A DNA stretch of 64,000 nt from Azospirillum rugosum (GCF_017876155.1 NZ_JAGINP010000005.1:186001-250000), one strand, 5' to 3'; shown: positions 24,001 through 31,824, counted from the stretch's first letter. Numbers and translations: made by a program. The notes: generated by a model not told the origin, from the sequence alone.

Positions 24001-24556
24001 TGTCGGCGGCGCGCACCCCCACCTTGCCGCCGGACGGCGCCGCCGCGGAGCCCGTGGGCTCCTTCCCCGCTGCCGGGGACGCGGACGAACCGCCGAGCTG
24101 CGCCTGCAATTCCGCCTGGGTCGGGGCCGGAGGCTCGGTCTTCGCGGGGTCGGCTTTCGCGGCCTGGGTCTTGGACTCCGCGACGGGGGCCAGGTCGAGC
24201 GCGACGGCGTTGCCGTTGCGGAAGCTCTTCAGCGCGACGGGGCGCTTCAGGTCGAATGTGACGGTCTTGCCGTCGCCGCCGATGCGCACGCCGGACAGGT
24301 AGCCGGGCAGCGCCGACACGGCGCGGTCCAGCGCGGCGTTGATCGGCTGGTCGAAGGTGACGACCAGGGCGTCGCCCTGCACCGCCGCGCTGTAGCCGAC
24401 CTGCTGCGGCCAGTCGAAGACGACGCGGCCGAAGGTCTTGTGCGCGGCGGCGCGCACGGGCACGTCCACTGCCCACGCGGTCGGCGTGACGGCGAGCAAA
24501 GCCGTGGCAGCCACGAAGCCGCACAGCCACCGCCGGTATGCCGGACCACCACCCAT
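21011..24556 (-). CDS. Large exported protein with AMIN-like modules and TPR-like repeats
   Basis: A 1181-residue protein with a Sec signal peptide (hydrophobic run ending TAWA). The first part has two or three beta-rich modules of similar pattern, for example KTFGRVVFDWPQQVGYS, MSFTWPKGVDYKIQ and SIAVYPRAGHLYVVFDKPL. They resemble AMIN-type cell-wall-binding domains and are separated by long Pro/Ala-rich linkers. The C-terminal half, from about residue 600, is helical and TPR-like (LDLARFYFANGFGQEALGLM, ALAELGRGDEALLLLAQ). It is encoded 30 bases after a MotB-like gene in the cheZ operon. A periplasmic scaffold tied to the flagellar motor or cell wall is a reasonable guess, not an established role. 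Confidence 0.72.
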   Translation of the reverse strand: MGGGPAYRRWLCGFVAATALLAVTPTAWAVDVPVRAAAHKTFGRVVFDWPQQVGYSAAVQGDALVVTFDQPINAALDRAVSALPGYLSGVRIGGDGKTVTFDLKRPVALKSFRNGNAVALDLAPVAESKTQAAKADPAKTEPPAPTQAELQAQLGGSSASPAAGKEPTGSAAAPSGGKVGVRAADTPAESRMSFTWPKGVDYKIQREGSAVTVLFDRAGTLDLAPLAKAKLRNIDNVEQYRQPNGALAVTFAAPQDAEIKDSKSGRTVTLDVLNAGTRKAAPAEGVPTATRPDQPSQQAASPAVPPPPGATTTTVRPQPAAAPNAPAPTAPPPPKEAPSLASAASGAAATGANAAVATKPAPSAASPAPTAAQGPTLVFDAGGPASIAVYPRAGHLYVVFDKPLPIGAGKALGGGTEMLGAIEPVPATGGSAFRTRIGQMIWPNIERQGTTWRITPTTRLTGTPPFELRIDPEPDFLLGARLVVRAGDAASVVTISDPDVGDRLQIVPLPVPGNAIPEAHRYPDLEVLPSYQGVVVRPIADNVTVRPVKEGVELTTAGGLHLSPMADTGTRPGGPSSSPPTQMAAAPQAQVPSPGGASPRALTPPSDPKPSPTGRRLFDLPAWRKGDLDHFTDSRQELQLAIVNAPDSDRPKAQLDLARFYFANGFGQEALGLMEVLLQNQPDLEGWPEFRALRGAARVLAGDDVGAAEDLGHPTLANNSEAALWRAAIAADRADWPTAQAGFKAAAPILNSYPDPILTKLAARAAEAALETRDAPFAKRLLDRIVERGGADTEERPDIQYLRGQLLAQTGETDRAVEQLNAAYNSLDRFYRTKAGLALVNLQLAEGRMSPPAAAEQLAGLTFTWRGDDLEMKVRQRMGEVLIAAGQFADGFNAMKETAALVADTPRAEAITREMSRVFADLYKDGAQRLPTIDALQLYDQFRELTPVGEAGDEVIRQLAERLISVDLLNRAADLLQHQVEYRLAGQDKARVGTRLASVRLLDNKPDDALKALELSNVPNIPPDLAAERRLMQAKALAELGRGDEALLLLAQDDSKPANLLRVDIAWRGQKWEAAAFALNKIIGAPPAGSQPLDPSISQLVLNRAVALALAGDGTGLNLLRKDFGVAMAAGPDADAFRVLTRPEQALGLIDVNTVRSRVAEVDVFQKFLKNYKGKQSAAIN

Positions 24557-24586
24557 AAACCTGCCCCTTCGCCCCTAACTCTACAC

Positions 24587-25270
24587 CTAACCCTCGGCCT
24601 CGTCGCGCACGACGATGTCCACCCGGGCCCCATCGGCGGCGACCGGAGCCGCCATCACCCCGCGCGCCACGAGGTCGCGCTTGTACCCCGTCTCGCGCAG
24701 GGCCGCCGCGATGGCGACCGAGCGGGTCAGCGCCCGTTCCCAGGCCCGCCCGTCGGCCTGGTCCTCGCGCTCGGCGTGGCCGACCACCTCGATGCGGTTG
24801 CCGATCCGGCCGACCGCCGCGCCCAGGAGATACAGCACCCGCCGTCCCTGGTCCGTAAAGGTAACTCCGGACGCGTCGAACATGAGACTGCCCGGAAGGC
24901 CTATCACCACGCGGTCATCCTCGCGCCGCACCTCCACGGACGCCAAGTCCTCGTTCGTCCCCGTCTGCGTCCGCAGCAGCGCGCCGAGATAGTCGAGGTT
25001 CATGGCGGACTGCGTTTCCACCGTCGTGGCGTTGAAGGCCGCCTTCGGCTCCGGCGCCGCGTTGGACGGGCTGGTGGCGGTGGAGCGGGCCGACGACAAC
25101 GACTTCGACAGGCCGGTCCAGCGCTGCGCCTCCGGCTCGCTCATGGAATACATCAGCACGAAGAAGGCCAGCAGCAGCGACATCAGGTCGGTGAAGCTGA
25201 TCAGCCAGATCGTGCGGTTGTGCCCCCCGCTCTTGTCCTCGGCCTTGGGGAGCTTCGGCAGGCGGATCAT
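24587..25270 (-). CDS. MotB/OmpA-family protein
   Basis: A 227-residue protein of the MotB type. A short cytoplasmic N-terminus is followed by one membrane helix, IWLISFTDLMSLLLAFFVLM, containing the aspartate (FTDLMS) that in MotB proteins lines the proton channel. After a linker comes an OmpA-like peptidoglycan-binding domain (FDASGVTFTDQGRRVL, IEVVGHAERED, WERALTRSVAIAAALRETGY). It could be a stator subunit, but no motA gene is nearby. The gene overlaps the preceding MotB-like gene by four bases. Because the channel aspartate is kept, I favour a true stator-like function over a mere wall anchor. Confidence 0.85.
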   Translation of the reverse strand: MIRLPKLPKAEDKSGGHNRTIWLISFTDLMSLLLAFFVLMYSMSEPEAQRWTGLSKSLSSARSTATSPSNAAPEPKAAFNATTVETQSAMNLDYLGALLRTQTGTNEDLASVEVRREDDRVVIGLPGSLMFDASGVTFTDQGRRVLYLLGAAVGRIGNRIEVVGHAEREDQADGRAWERALTRSVAIAAALRETGYKRDLVARGVMAAPVAADGARVDIVVRDEAEG

Positions 25271-25968
25271 CGACGCCCCCCGTTGCGTGGCTCGTCCGCC
25301 AGACGCAGGCTGAACAGCAGGCGGACGGCGCCGGGGTCGCCGCGTTCGATGCCCACGGTCACCGATCCGGCCGGGGCGCCGTCGGCGACCAGGGCGCGGG
25401 CGAGCGCGCCGGCGCGCACCACCGGGCCGGGTGGCTGGCTGGGCACGGCGGTGGCGCCAATGGCGAGCAGCGCGTCCAGCTCGATCCGCTCACCGGGGCG
25501 GGAGTCCAGCAGGCTCGCCGCGACGCGGTCGATCAGACCCTGGCGGTCCGGGCGCAGGTCGGCGGTGCCGGGAACGAACAGCTCGTCCGCCGGCAGGCGC
25601 ACCTCCAGCAGGCGGCCGGGCGTCACCGCCTCCACCTTCGCCACGGCGACCGCGGTGGCGAACAGGTTGCCCACGCCTTCCAGCCGCTGCACGGCGAAGA
25701 CCGTGCCGGCACGGGACGCCACGGGGTCGGTCCGCTCGCGCAGGCGCGGGTCGATGAAGAAGGTCTGGAAGCTGCGCTCCAGCGATCCCAGGACGGTGCG
25801 GACACGGTGTGTGGTCTGCACCGACTGGGCGTTCAGCACGATGAAGAACACGAGAAGCAGCAGGAACAAGGACAGCAGAAGCACGATGCTGCCGTTGTTC
25901 GGATTTGGCCGGCTGCCCGACGCATGACGATCCGTCGTGGCGAGATGTCTGGGGCCGGGCGCCGCCAT
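25267..25968 (-). CDS. MotB-like membrane protein without a clear channel aspartate
   Basis: A 233-residue protein with one N-terminal membrane helix (IVLLLSLFLLLLVFFIVLNA) and a periplasmic part that resembles a degenerate OmpA/MotB C-terminal domain (LFVPGTADLRPDRQGLIDRV, RAGALARALVADGAPAGSV). The aspartate found in the helix of the neighbouring MotB-like protein is missing, so it is unlikely to conduct protons itself. It starts three bases after the cheZ-like gene and overlaps the next gene by four bases. It may pair with the downstream MotB-like protein as an accessory component. Confidence 0.75.
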   Translation of the reverse strand: MAAPGPRHLATTDRHASGSRPNPNNGSIVLLLSLFLLLLVFFIVLNAQSVQTTHRVRTVLGSLERSFQTFFIDPRLRERTDPVASRAGTVFAVQRLEGVGNLFATAVAVAKVEAVTPGRLLEVRLPADELFVPGTADLRPDRQGLIDRVAASLLDSRPGERIELDALLAIGATAVPSQPPGPVVRAGALARALVADGAPAGSVTVGIERGDPGAVRLLFSLRLADEPRNGGRR

Positions 25969-25971
25969 GGG

Positions 25972-26673
25972 CTAGTCGAAGCTCGCCAGCAGGCGGTCGA
26001 TCTCGTCCTGGTCCATGGCGGCGCTGGTTTTCTGCGGGCCGTGCAGCAGCGAGGATTCCGGGTCGTCGGCCGGACGGTCGGTGGCGAAATTCGGGGCCGG
26101 GTCGGCGTGCGGCACGGCGGCCGGACGCGTGTGATTTTGCCGCACCTCGTCGCCGAAGGCGGCGACGATCATGTCCACCTTGGATTCGATGTGCTTCAGC
26201 GTGCGCACGACCTTGGAGATGCGCTGGCCGGTGATGTCCTGGAAGTTGCACGCCTCGAAGATCTTGGTGACCTGGTCGGTGAGCTTGGCCCCCTGCTCCG
26301 CCTCGATCTGGCCGGCGATGCCGGAGATGGCGTCGCAGGCGTCGAAGATGGCGAAGGTCGCCTGCTCCGTCGCCCCGACCACGGCGTCCAGCTCGTCCGT
26401 CGCGTTGGGGATGTGCTGGTCGCGGATCTCCGCGGGCTGGAGGGCCGACAGCTCCTCCTTGGCGTTCTCGATGAAGCGGGCGAGGTCCACCACCTCCTTG
26501 TAGAGGCGCAGGTCCGTGGCGGAGATGTCGCCGTCCATGGTGGACAGGATGGAGCGGACGATGTCCGTCACCTCCTCGCGCGACAGCGGCTGGGCCGCTT
26601 CGGCGTGGGCGGCGTCGATCTGCTGGCGCAGATGCTTCTGTTCGGCGAGCGAGAAGGAGACGGTCGGGGGCAT
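25972..26673 (-). CDS. cheZ: CheZ-type protein phosphatase
   Basis: A 233-residue protein of the CheZ family, which dephosphorylates CheY-P to end a chemotaxis signal. The signature CNFQDITGQRISKVVRTLKH contains the catalytic glutamine region. Long helices before and after fit the CheZ four-helix dimer. The C-terminal tail ends DEIDRLLASFD, which resembles the CheY-binding tail of CheZ. The ATG at 26673 is preferred over an upstream GTG at 26724. The gene leads an operon with two MotB-like genes, behind a perfect CtrA-like box. Confidence 0.85.
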   Translation of the reverse strand: MPPTVSFSLAEQKHLRQQIDAAHAEAAQPLSREEVTDIVRSILSTMDGDISATDLRLYKEVVDLARFIENAKEELSALQPAEIRDQHIPNATDELDAVVGATEQATFAIFDACDAISGIAGQIEAEQGAKLTDQVTKIFEACNFQDITGQRISKVVRTLKHIESKVDMIVAAFGDEVRQNHTRPAAVPHADPAPNFATDRPADDPESSLLHGPQKTSAAMDQDEIDRLLASFD

Positions 26674-27114
26674 GTGGGTTCCGATATCTGGTCGGGCCGG
26701 CGTTCCATTCGGGTCCGTCGGCACGGTCCAGGCATGGCCCGCCGACGCTGGGATGACCCAACGTCGCGCCCTTGCGCAGCAGCCGCCGACTCGGAGCTTT
26801 GTCAGCCTGCTTTAACCTAGTTTCGGACGGTTAACACCGCGTTAAGCGCATGACACAGATCACGATGCCGTCCCGGTGCCGGCATTCCCGCCATCGGCAT
26901 CCCGATCGGCGCAATGGACGCGCCAAGCCGCTTCGTCCGGTCCTGCCACTGGACCGCGGCCCATTCTCCCAGGATTCTCCAAAATAATGGGAAAATAATA
27001 CAAATAGAAAATTGCCGTTCACGGCGATCAGTTCGCCAACGTCCTCTTTCCTGTCGCTCTCCTGTCGATGCCTGCGATTTGGAGAGATTGCAATTTTGAA
27101 ATCTGGAGCCAAAA
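26674..27114. promoter_or_regulatory. Intergenic region with CtrA box and AT-rich segment
   Basis: A 441-base divergent region between cheZ (minus) and the PI-PLC-like gene (plus). The perfect CtrA box described separately lies at 26831-26845. A markedly AT-rich stretch (around 26980-27015, with runs such as AAAATAATGGGAAAATAATA) sits before the plus-strand gene and is unlike the rest of the window. It probably holds the promoter of that gene. No other gene was seen. Confidence 0.5.
26831..26845. promoter_or_regulatory. Perfect CtrA-like box TTAA-N7-TTAA before cheZ operon
   Basis: TTAA CACCGCG TTAA matches the full CtrA consensus half-sites and spacing, about 160 bases upstream of the cheZ start. 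Another TTAA lies at 26812. CtrA is the master cell-cycle and motility regulator of alphaproteobacteria. Binding is inferred from sequence only. Confidence 0.6.
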
Positions 27115-28503
27115 ATGTCAGCCCAAAACACGACGTTGGCGGTCGTCAACACCTCCGGCGCCGACATCACGTGGATCGATATCTCCAAGGTCGACAGCTA
27201 CGATTGGGAATCCGGCAACCGGCCCGACCGCAATTTCCAGGGCGCATCCATCGCGAACAACGATTCGCGTTGCCAGCCGGAAGACCTGAACAGCCACGCA
27301 AAGTCCTCCCCGTGCAATTTCCGCCTGATCTTCCGCGACGGCACCGACCTGACCTTCCGCACGGACCAGAAGGACGCGCTGACCAAGCACAACCGCCTTG
27401 TCACGACCGAGGGCTCCGCGTCCGGGCGCCTGAAGCTGTACCAGTCGTCGGGCGGCGGCATGAACGCGCTGACCATCGTGCCGGCGACGCTGCCGGACAA
27501 CAGCGGCTGGATGGGAAAGCTGCTGGCGGTGAAGCCCGACGTGACGGTGAACGCCCTGACCATGCCCGGAAGTCACGACGCCGGCATGTACAAGATCACC
27601 GACACCTCGACCATCTGCGCGGACGACTGGGCGCTGACCCAGGACCGGACGATCTTCGAGCAGTTGCAGTCCGGCTCGCGCTATTTCGACCTGCGGGTCC
27701 GGCGCTCCGGCGGCATTTACTACACCGGTCACTATTCCAGCACCTCATCCTCGGCGACCGGCCTGAACGGCGGCTCGCTGGCCGACGTCCTGGCCGACGT
27801 GGTCAAGTTCATGAAGCTCGACGCCGCGCGCAAGGAAACGGTGTTCCTGAAATTCTCGCACACCGAGGACAAGCTCGACACGGCGGACATCGTTGCCAAG
27901 ATCTCGGACGGGCTTGGCGACTACAAATTCACGACGCCCAACAGCGAACTGGTCATTCAGAAGGCGGCGCTCCGGACCTTCTCCGGCAAGGTGGTCTGCC
28001 TCTATGACAGCGAGTTCAAGAAGCAGTGGAATTTCCGAAACGGCGCCTTCCCCTACATCGACATCCCGAACCCGCCGTTCGACAACGGCTTCGTCCAGAC
28101 CTGGCCCAACTTGCCGCCCGTCTACGACCCCAGCCGTGTCGGGCCGACCTATACGATCGACGAGCCGGGCATGCAGGTGTTCGACCACTACGCGGACTCC
28201 AGCAGCTACACGACCATGGCCTCGGATCAGAACAGCCTGCTGAATCGCTGGGGCGGCTACGGCCAGAATTACGCCTTCCTGATCTCCTGGACGCTCACCG
28301 GCTCCGCGACGAGTTCGGTTAAGGACGTGCGGGTCCTGGCGACGATGTGCAACCCGCACCTGCCAAACTACACCACGGCTTGGCGCACCGAATACAAGGG
28401 CCTGAAGTCGACGATCCCGCCGACCCGGCCGAACATCGTCTATTACGACTTCGTCACGCCGGAACTTTGCTCCTGCATCATCGACGTGAATTACCTGAAG
28501 TAG
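27115..28503 (+). CDS. PI-PLC X-domain protein (phosphatidylinositol-specific phospholipase C-like)
   Basis: A 462-residue protein. Residues about 140-320 form a phosphatidylinositol-specific phospholipase C X-domain: TMPGSHDAGMYK with H154 as the expected first catalytic histidine, then LTQDRTIFEQLQSGSRYFDL, RVRRSGGIYYTGHYS with H206 as the expected second one, and FLKFSHTED. The N-terminal 110 residues form a separate beta-rich domain of unknown type. No signal peptide is visible. Such enzymes cleave inositol phospholipids, which most bacteria lack, so the substrate may be a host lipid or another phosphodiester. The gene is flanked by motility genes on the opposite strand and has an AT-rich upstream region, suggesting acquisition. 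Confidence 0.82.
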   Translation: MSAQNTTLAVVNTSGADITWIDISKVDSYDWESGNRPDRNFQGASIANNDSRCQPEDLNSHAKSSPCNFRLIFRDGTDLTFRTDQKDALTKHNRLVTTEGSASGRLKLYQSSGGGMNALTIVPATLPDNSGWMGKLLAVKPDVTVNALTMPGSHDAGMYKITDTSTICADDWALTQDRTIFEQLQSGSRYFDLRVRRSGGIYYTGHYSSTSSSATGLNGGSLADVLADVVKFMKLDAARKETVFLKFSHTEDKLDTADIVAKISDGLGDYKFTTPNSELVIQKAALRTFSGKVVCLYDSEFKKQWNFRNGAFPYIDIPNPPFDNGFVQTWPNLPPVYDPSRVGPTYTIDEPGMQVFDHYADSSSYTTMASDQNSLLNRWGGYGQNYAFLISWTLTGSATSSVKDVRVLATMCNPHLPNYTTAWRTEYKGLKSTIPPTRPNIVYYDFVTPELCSCIIDVNYLK

Positions 28504-28512
28504 GGGGCGAAC

Positions 28513-28535
28513 GGGCGGCGCCGGGCGCGCCGCCC
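28513..28535. terminator. Hairpin between convergent genes
   Basis: A perfect nine-base stem GGGCGGCGC / GCGCCGCCC with a five-base loop lies just after the PI-PLC-like gene and before the end of the convergent MotE-like gene. It lacks a T run, so its termination activity is uncertain. Confidence 0.4.
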
Positions 28536-28568
28536 ATTCCCGCCAGAGCGGCCACGGCGCGCGGAAGT

Positions 28569-29540
28569 TTACTTCGTCGGCGACGACGGCAGGCCGCGCC
28601 GTTCCACAAGGGCGGAGGTGACCTCCTTGGCCTTCATCGGGTCCATGGCGGCCAGGATGGGGGCCGTCTTGGTTTCCTTCATGCGCTCGATCACGCCGAG
28701 CAGCACGGACATGTCCAGTTCCTCGAAGATGCGCGCGGCCTCCTTGGGCTTCATCGTCTCGTAGATCTTCACGAGGCTTTCGAGCTGGGCCGCCTGCTTC
28801 TCGTCGCCCTGGCGCATCAGCTTCTGGATGTCGCCGCGGACCTTCTCCATCTCCTGGACCTTCTGGTCGATCCGCTTCTCCGCGGCGTTCAGGAGGGCCT
28901 CGCGCTGCTCGATCTCCTTGGTGCGCTTCTCGATCTCGGCGCGGCGCTCGGCGAAGTGCTGGAGCAGCTCCTCGTTCTTCACCGGCCCGAGCGCCGCGTT
29001 GTCCGGCGGCGGGGCGGCCGACGGGGCCGGGCCGCCGCTGGAACCGCCGGGGGACGGCCCCTGCGCCACGGTGGGCGGCGGGCTGGTCTTCGGCGTGTTG
29101 GCGGCGAGCTGGAGCGGGGGTGCCGCGGTTCCCTGCCCCTGCGCCAGGGTCGCCGGAAAATCGGGAAGCCGCGCCTCGCGCGTGGCGACGCGCCACAGGT
29201 CGCCGACCCGCACGCCCAGCATCAGCACGGCGACGAAAATCGTCAGCGGCAGCAGGCGGAAACGCAGCCCGCGCATCCGCTCCCGCAGCCGTTCGGAGAG
29301 CGGCCGGCGCGGCACCGCGGGCTTGCGCGCCTTCGCCTTGGACTTTGCCTTCGGCTTGGCCTTGGACGCCGTTTGGGCGCCCGGCTTCGGCGCGGCTTGG
29401 GACGTCACGGAAGGGCCCGGCCGCACGCCGGTCGGCACGGCGCCGGCGGGCCGGATCACCACCTTCTCGTCAGCGGCGCCTGCGTCCGATCGGGGGCCGG
29501 ATGCGGCGGGCCTGCCCTTTGCGGAGGATGCGTCGCTCAT
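28569..29540 (-). CDS. MotE-like protein (MgtE N-terminal-type domain)
   Basis: A 323-residue protein with a long basic, Ala/Lys/Pro-rich N-terminus, one membrane helix (LLPLTIFVAVLMLGVRVGDL), a Pro-rich linker, a coiled-coil segment (residues about 205-265) and a C-terminal domain with KIYETMKPKEAARIFEEL and LAAMDPMKAKEVTSALVERR. The last part is the MgtE intracellular/FliG-like helical fold found in MotE, the periplasmic partner of MotC in rhizobia. It is the last gene of the fliL-fliM operon and overlaps its neighbour by four bases. A role in stator assembly is inferred from family and position. Confidence 0.78.
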   Translation of the reverse strand: MSDASSAKGRPAASGPRSDAGAADEKVVIRPAGAVPTGVRPGPSVTSQAAPKPGAQTASKAKPKAKSKAKARKPAVPRRPLSERLRERMRGLRFRLLPLTIFVAVLMLGVRVGDLWRVATREARLPDFPATLAQGQGTAAPPLQLAANTPKTSPPPTVAQGPSPGGSSGGPAPSAAPPPDNAALGPVKNEELLQHFAERRAEIEKRTKEIEQREALLNAAEKRIDQKVQEMEKVRGDIQKLMRQGDEKQAAQLESLVKIYETMKPKEAARIFEELDMSVLLGVIERMKETKTAPILAAMDPMKAKEVTSALVERRGLPSSPTK

Positions 29541-30190
29541 CCGACCCCCTTGCCGGCGTTCTCGATCGCCTGCAGCAGTTCACGCTCGGCGCGCGACAGG
29601 CTCTCGCCCTCGCGCACGATGGGATCGCGCGGCTCGGCCGATGGCGCCGTCCGCCGCATCGGCGGGTCGGCGCGCAGCGGTTCCGCGCGCAAGGGCAATC
29701 CACCGCCCAGATGCCCGCCGAGAGGACCACCGAGGGGGCCGTCGTCGTGGTCCTCCTCGTGGTCGTCGTGCTCGTCCTCGATCAGGGGTCGTGGCGCGAC
29801 CGTCGGACGGACGGACAGGCCGGGGCGGCCGGCGGCGGGACGCGACGGAACGCCGCCCGGCTTCTGCCGGTCGCCGGCGACGGCGCCCAGGCGGTTGGCC
29901 AGCGCGTCGGCCGCCTCGATCATGAATTCCAGCTCGTCGCGGAGGGTCTGCGCCTTGGCGACCGTGCGCTGGAGATCCTCGCCGGTGTCGTGGGCGGTCT
30001 TCTTCAGCCCGCGCACCCCGGTTTCCGCCCGGCTCATCGCCTCGTTGAGGCCCTGGATCAGGTCGTTCATCTCGCCGCGGCTCTCGCGCAGGCGGATGAT
30101 CTGCTTGTTGAGGATGATCGCGTAGGCGATGGTCGCGGCCAGAAGCCCGACGATCACCAGATCGAGGATGATCGTGATGATCGGACTCAT
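29537..30190 (-). CDS. DUF6468-type membrane protein, flagellar-linked
   Basis: A 217-residue protein with one N-terminal membrane helix (IITIILDLVIVGLLAATIAY) followed by a helical region (QIIRLRESRGEMNDLIQGL, AETGVRGLKKTAHDTGEDLQ) that resembles DUF6468 proteins found next to fliM in Rhodospirillales. The C-terminal 90 residues are Pro/Arg-rich and low in complexity, with a charged patch EDEHDDHEEDHDD. It overlaps both neighbours by four bases (ATGA). The function is not known. A link to motor assembly comes only from its position. Confidence 0.72.
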   Translation of the reverse strand: MSPIITIILDLVIVGLLAATIAYAIILNKQIIRLRESRGEMNDLIQGLNEAMSRAETGVRGLKKTAHDTGEDLQRTVAKAQTLRDELEFMIEAADALANRLGAVAGDRQKPGGVPSRPAAGRPGLSVRPTVAPRPLIEDEHDDHEEDHDDGPLGGPLGGHLGGGLPLRAEPLRADPPMRRTAPSAEPRDPIVREGESLSRAERELLQAIENAGKGVG

Positions 30191-31272
30191 AGCCGCATGA
30201 CCTCCTGCTTGGGCAATTCCCGTTCGATGCGCACGGCGATGTGGCCGCCCTTGCGCCCCATGCGCCCCTGGAACATGGACACGTCGCCGCAGCGCAGCTC
30301 GATCGCGCCGTCGGGCGTCGCGTTCAAGAGGATGCGCGTGCCGACCCGCCAGTTCAGCACGTCGTGCAGCGTCATCGTCACCTCGTCCAGCACCGCGGAC
30401 AGGTCCACGTCGGTGACCAGCAGCTCCGACGCCAGGTGGGTTTCCCAGATGGAGTCGCGGCCGAACTTCTCACCCATGAACATCTGGAGCAGAAGCTCAC
30501 GGACGGGTTCGAGGGTGGCGTAGGGGATCATCAACTCCAGCCGGCCGCCGCGATCCTCCATGTCGATGCGCAGCTTGACCAGCACCGCCGCGTTGGCCGG
30601 GCGGGCGATGGTCGCGAAGCGCGGGTTCGTCTCCAGCCGGTCGAAGCGGAAGGTGACCGGCGACAGCGGGTCGAAGGCGGCGGACAGGTCGGACAGCACC
30701 ACGTGGACCATGCGCTCCACGAGGTTGCGTTCGATGGTCGTGTAGGGGCGGCCCTCGATGCGCATCGCCGCCGTGCCGCGCCGCCCGCCCAGCAGCACGT
30801 CCACGATGGAGTAGATCAGCGCGGAGTCCACGACCATCAGGCCGTAGTTGTCCCACTCCTCCGCCTTGAAGACGGACAGCATCGCCGGCAGCGGGATGGA
30901 ATTCAGGTAGTCGCCGAAGCGCACCGACGAGATCTGGTCGAGGCTGACCTCGACGTTGTCGGAGGTGAAGTTGCGCAACGACGTGGACATCATGCGGACG
31001 AGGCGGTCGAAGACCACCTCCAGCATGGGCAGGCGTTCGTAGTTGACCAGCGCCGAGTTGACCAGCGCCATGATGCCGGAGTTGTCGCCGTCCCCGGCGC
31101 CGCCCTGGTCGAAGCCCAGCAGGCTGTCGATCTCGTCCTGGTTCAGGACGCGCGTCGAGCCCCCACCGCCGCCCATGTCGCCCATGTCGGCCATGTCGCC
31201 GCTGTCTTCGGCGAGGGCGGCCCATTCGGCGGCAAGCCGTTCCTCTTCGCTGAGTTCTTCGGTGTTGCTCAT
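30187..31272 (-). CDS. fliM: Flagellar motor switch protein FliM
   Basis: A 361-residue FliM, the C-ring protein that binds CheY-P and sets rotation direction. The N-terminal CheY-binding motif is clear (LNQDEIDSLLGF), preceded by an unusually long acidic and glycine-rich leader (about 40 residues with MADMGDMGGGGG). The middle domain has SLDQISSVRFGDYLNSIPLP, and the C-terminal surface-presentation (SpoA) domain has LSAVLDEVTMTLHDVLNWRVG. It lies 21 bases after fliL and overlaps the DUF6468 gene. Confidence 0.95.
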   Translation of the reverse strand: MSNTEELSEEERLAAEWAALAEDSGDMADMGDMGGGGGSTRVLNQDEIDSLLGFDQGGAGDGDNSGIMALVNSALVNYERLPMLEVVFDRLVRMMSTSLRNFTSDNVEVSLDQISSVRFGDYLNSIPLPAMLSVFKAEEWDNYGLMVVDSALIYSIVDVLLGGRRGTAAMRIEGRPYTTIERNLVERMVHVVLSDLSAAFDPLSPVTFRFDRLETNPRFATIARPANAAVLVKLRIDMEDRGGRLELMIPYATLEPVRELLLQMFMGEKFGRDSIWETHLASELLVTDVDLSAVLDEVTMTLHDVLNWRVGTRILLNATPDGAIELRCGDVSMFQGRMGRKGGHIAVRIERELPKQEVMRL

Positions 31273-31293
31273 CCGTCGTCCCCGCCGCCCCGC

Positions 31294-31824
31294 CTACTGG
31301 ACCAGCATTTCCTTGAACAGAACGTCCTTCACCTTCACCGGGAAGGTCGCGGCGTTGATGCGCATCAGCAGTTCCTGGCGCAGGCGGTACATGCCGGCCG
31401 ATCCCTTCAGATCCTCCAGCCGCAGCTCGCGCAGATACACCTGGAAATTGTCGATGATGCGCGGCAGGACATGCTCCACCGCCGGTTGGTCCTCCCCCTT
31501 GGACAGCTGGATGGAGATCTTGATCTTCAGGAACGCGGGACGCTTGCCGCTGCTGTTCAGGTTCACCAGCATGTCCGGCAGGTCGTAGAAGACGGGTGCG
31601 GCGTGCGGGTCCGGCTGGGCCGGTTCCGCCGGATGCTCCGCCTGCTCTTCCTTCTTGCCGAGCAGGCTGTCGAGCAGGCCGCTGAAATACACCCCCGCCC
31701 CCGCGCCGATCAGCAGCACGAGCGGAAGGACGATGAACAGGACCAGCTTCTTGCCGCTGAATTTCTTGCGCGGCAGGCCATCGGTCGAAACATCGCCGGC
31801 GTCGTCTTCAGCGTGCGCGGTCAT
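31294..31824 (-). CDS. fliL: Flagellar basal-body-associated protein FliL
   Basis: A 176-residue FliL. A short cytoplasmic tail rich in Lys is followed by one membrane helix (LVLFIVLPLVLLIGAGAGVY) and a periplasmic domain with YDLPDMLVNLNSSGKRPAFL and LRQELLMRINAATFPVKVKDVLFKE (near the C-terminus). FliL surrounds the stators and supports motor output. It is the first gene of a minus-strand operon fliL-fliM-DUF6468-motE-like, with a CtrA-like box about 80 bases upstream. Confidence 0.95.
   Translation of the reverse strand: MTAHAEDDAGDVSTDGLPRKKFSGKKLVLFIVLPLVLLIGAGAGVYFSGLLDSLLGKKEEQAEHPAEPAQPDPHAAPVFYDLPDMLVNLNSSGKRPAFLKIKISIQLSKGEDQPAVEHVLPRIIDNFQVYLRELRLEDLKGSAGMYRLRQELLMRINAATFPVKVKDVLFKEMLVQ

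Noticed and set aside
21623..25927. Plus-strand open frame of 1434 codons across the exported repeat protein and MotB-like genes
   Set aside because: The composition is dominated by Arg, Gly, Val and His with no domain. The minus strand has signal peptides, membrane helices and proper gene junctions.
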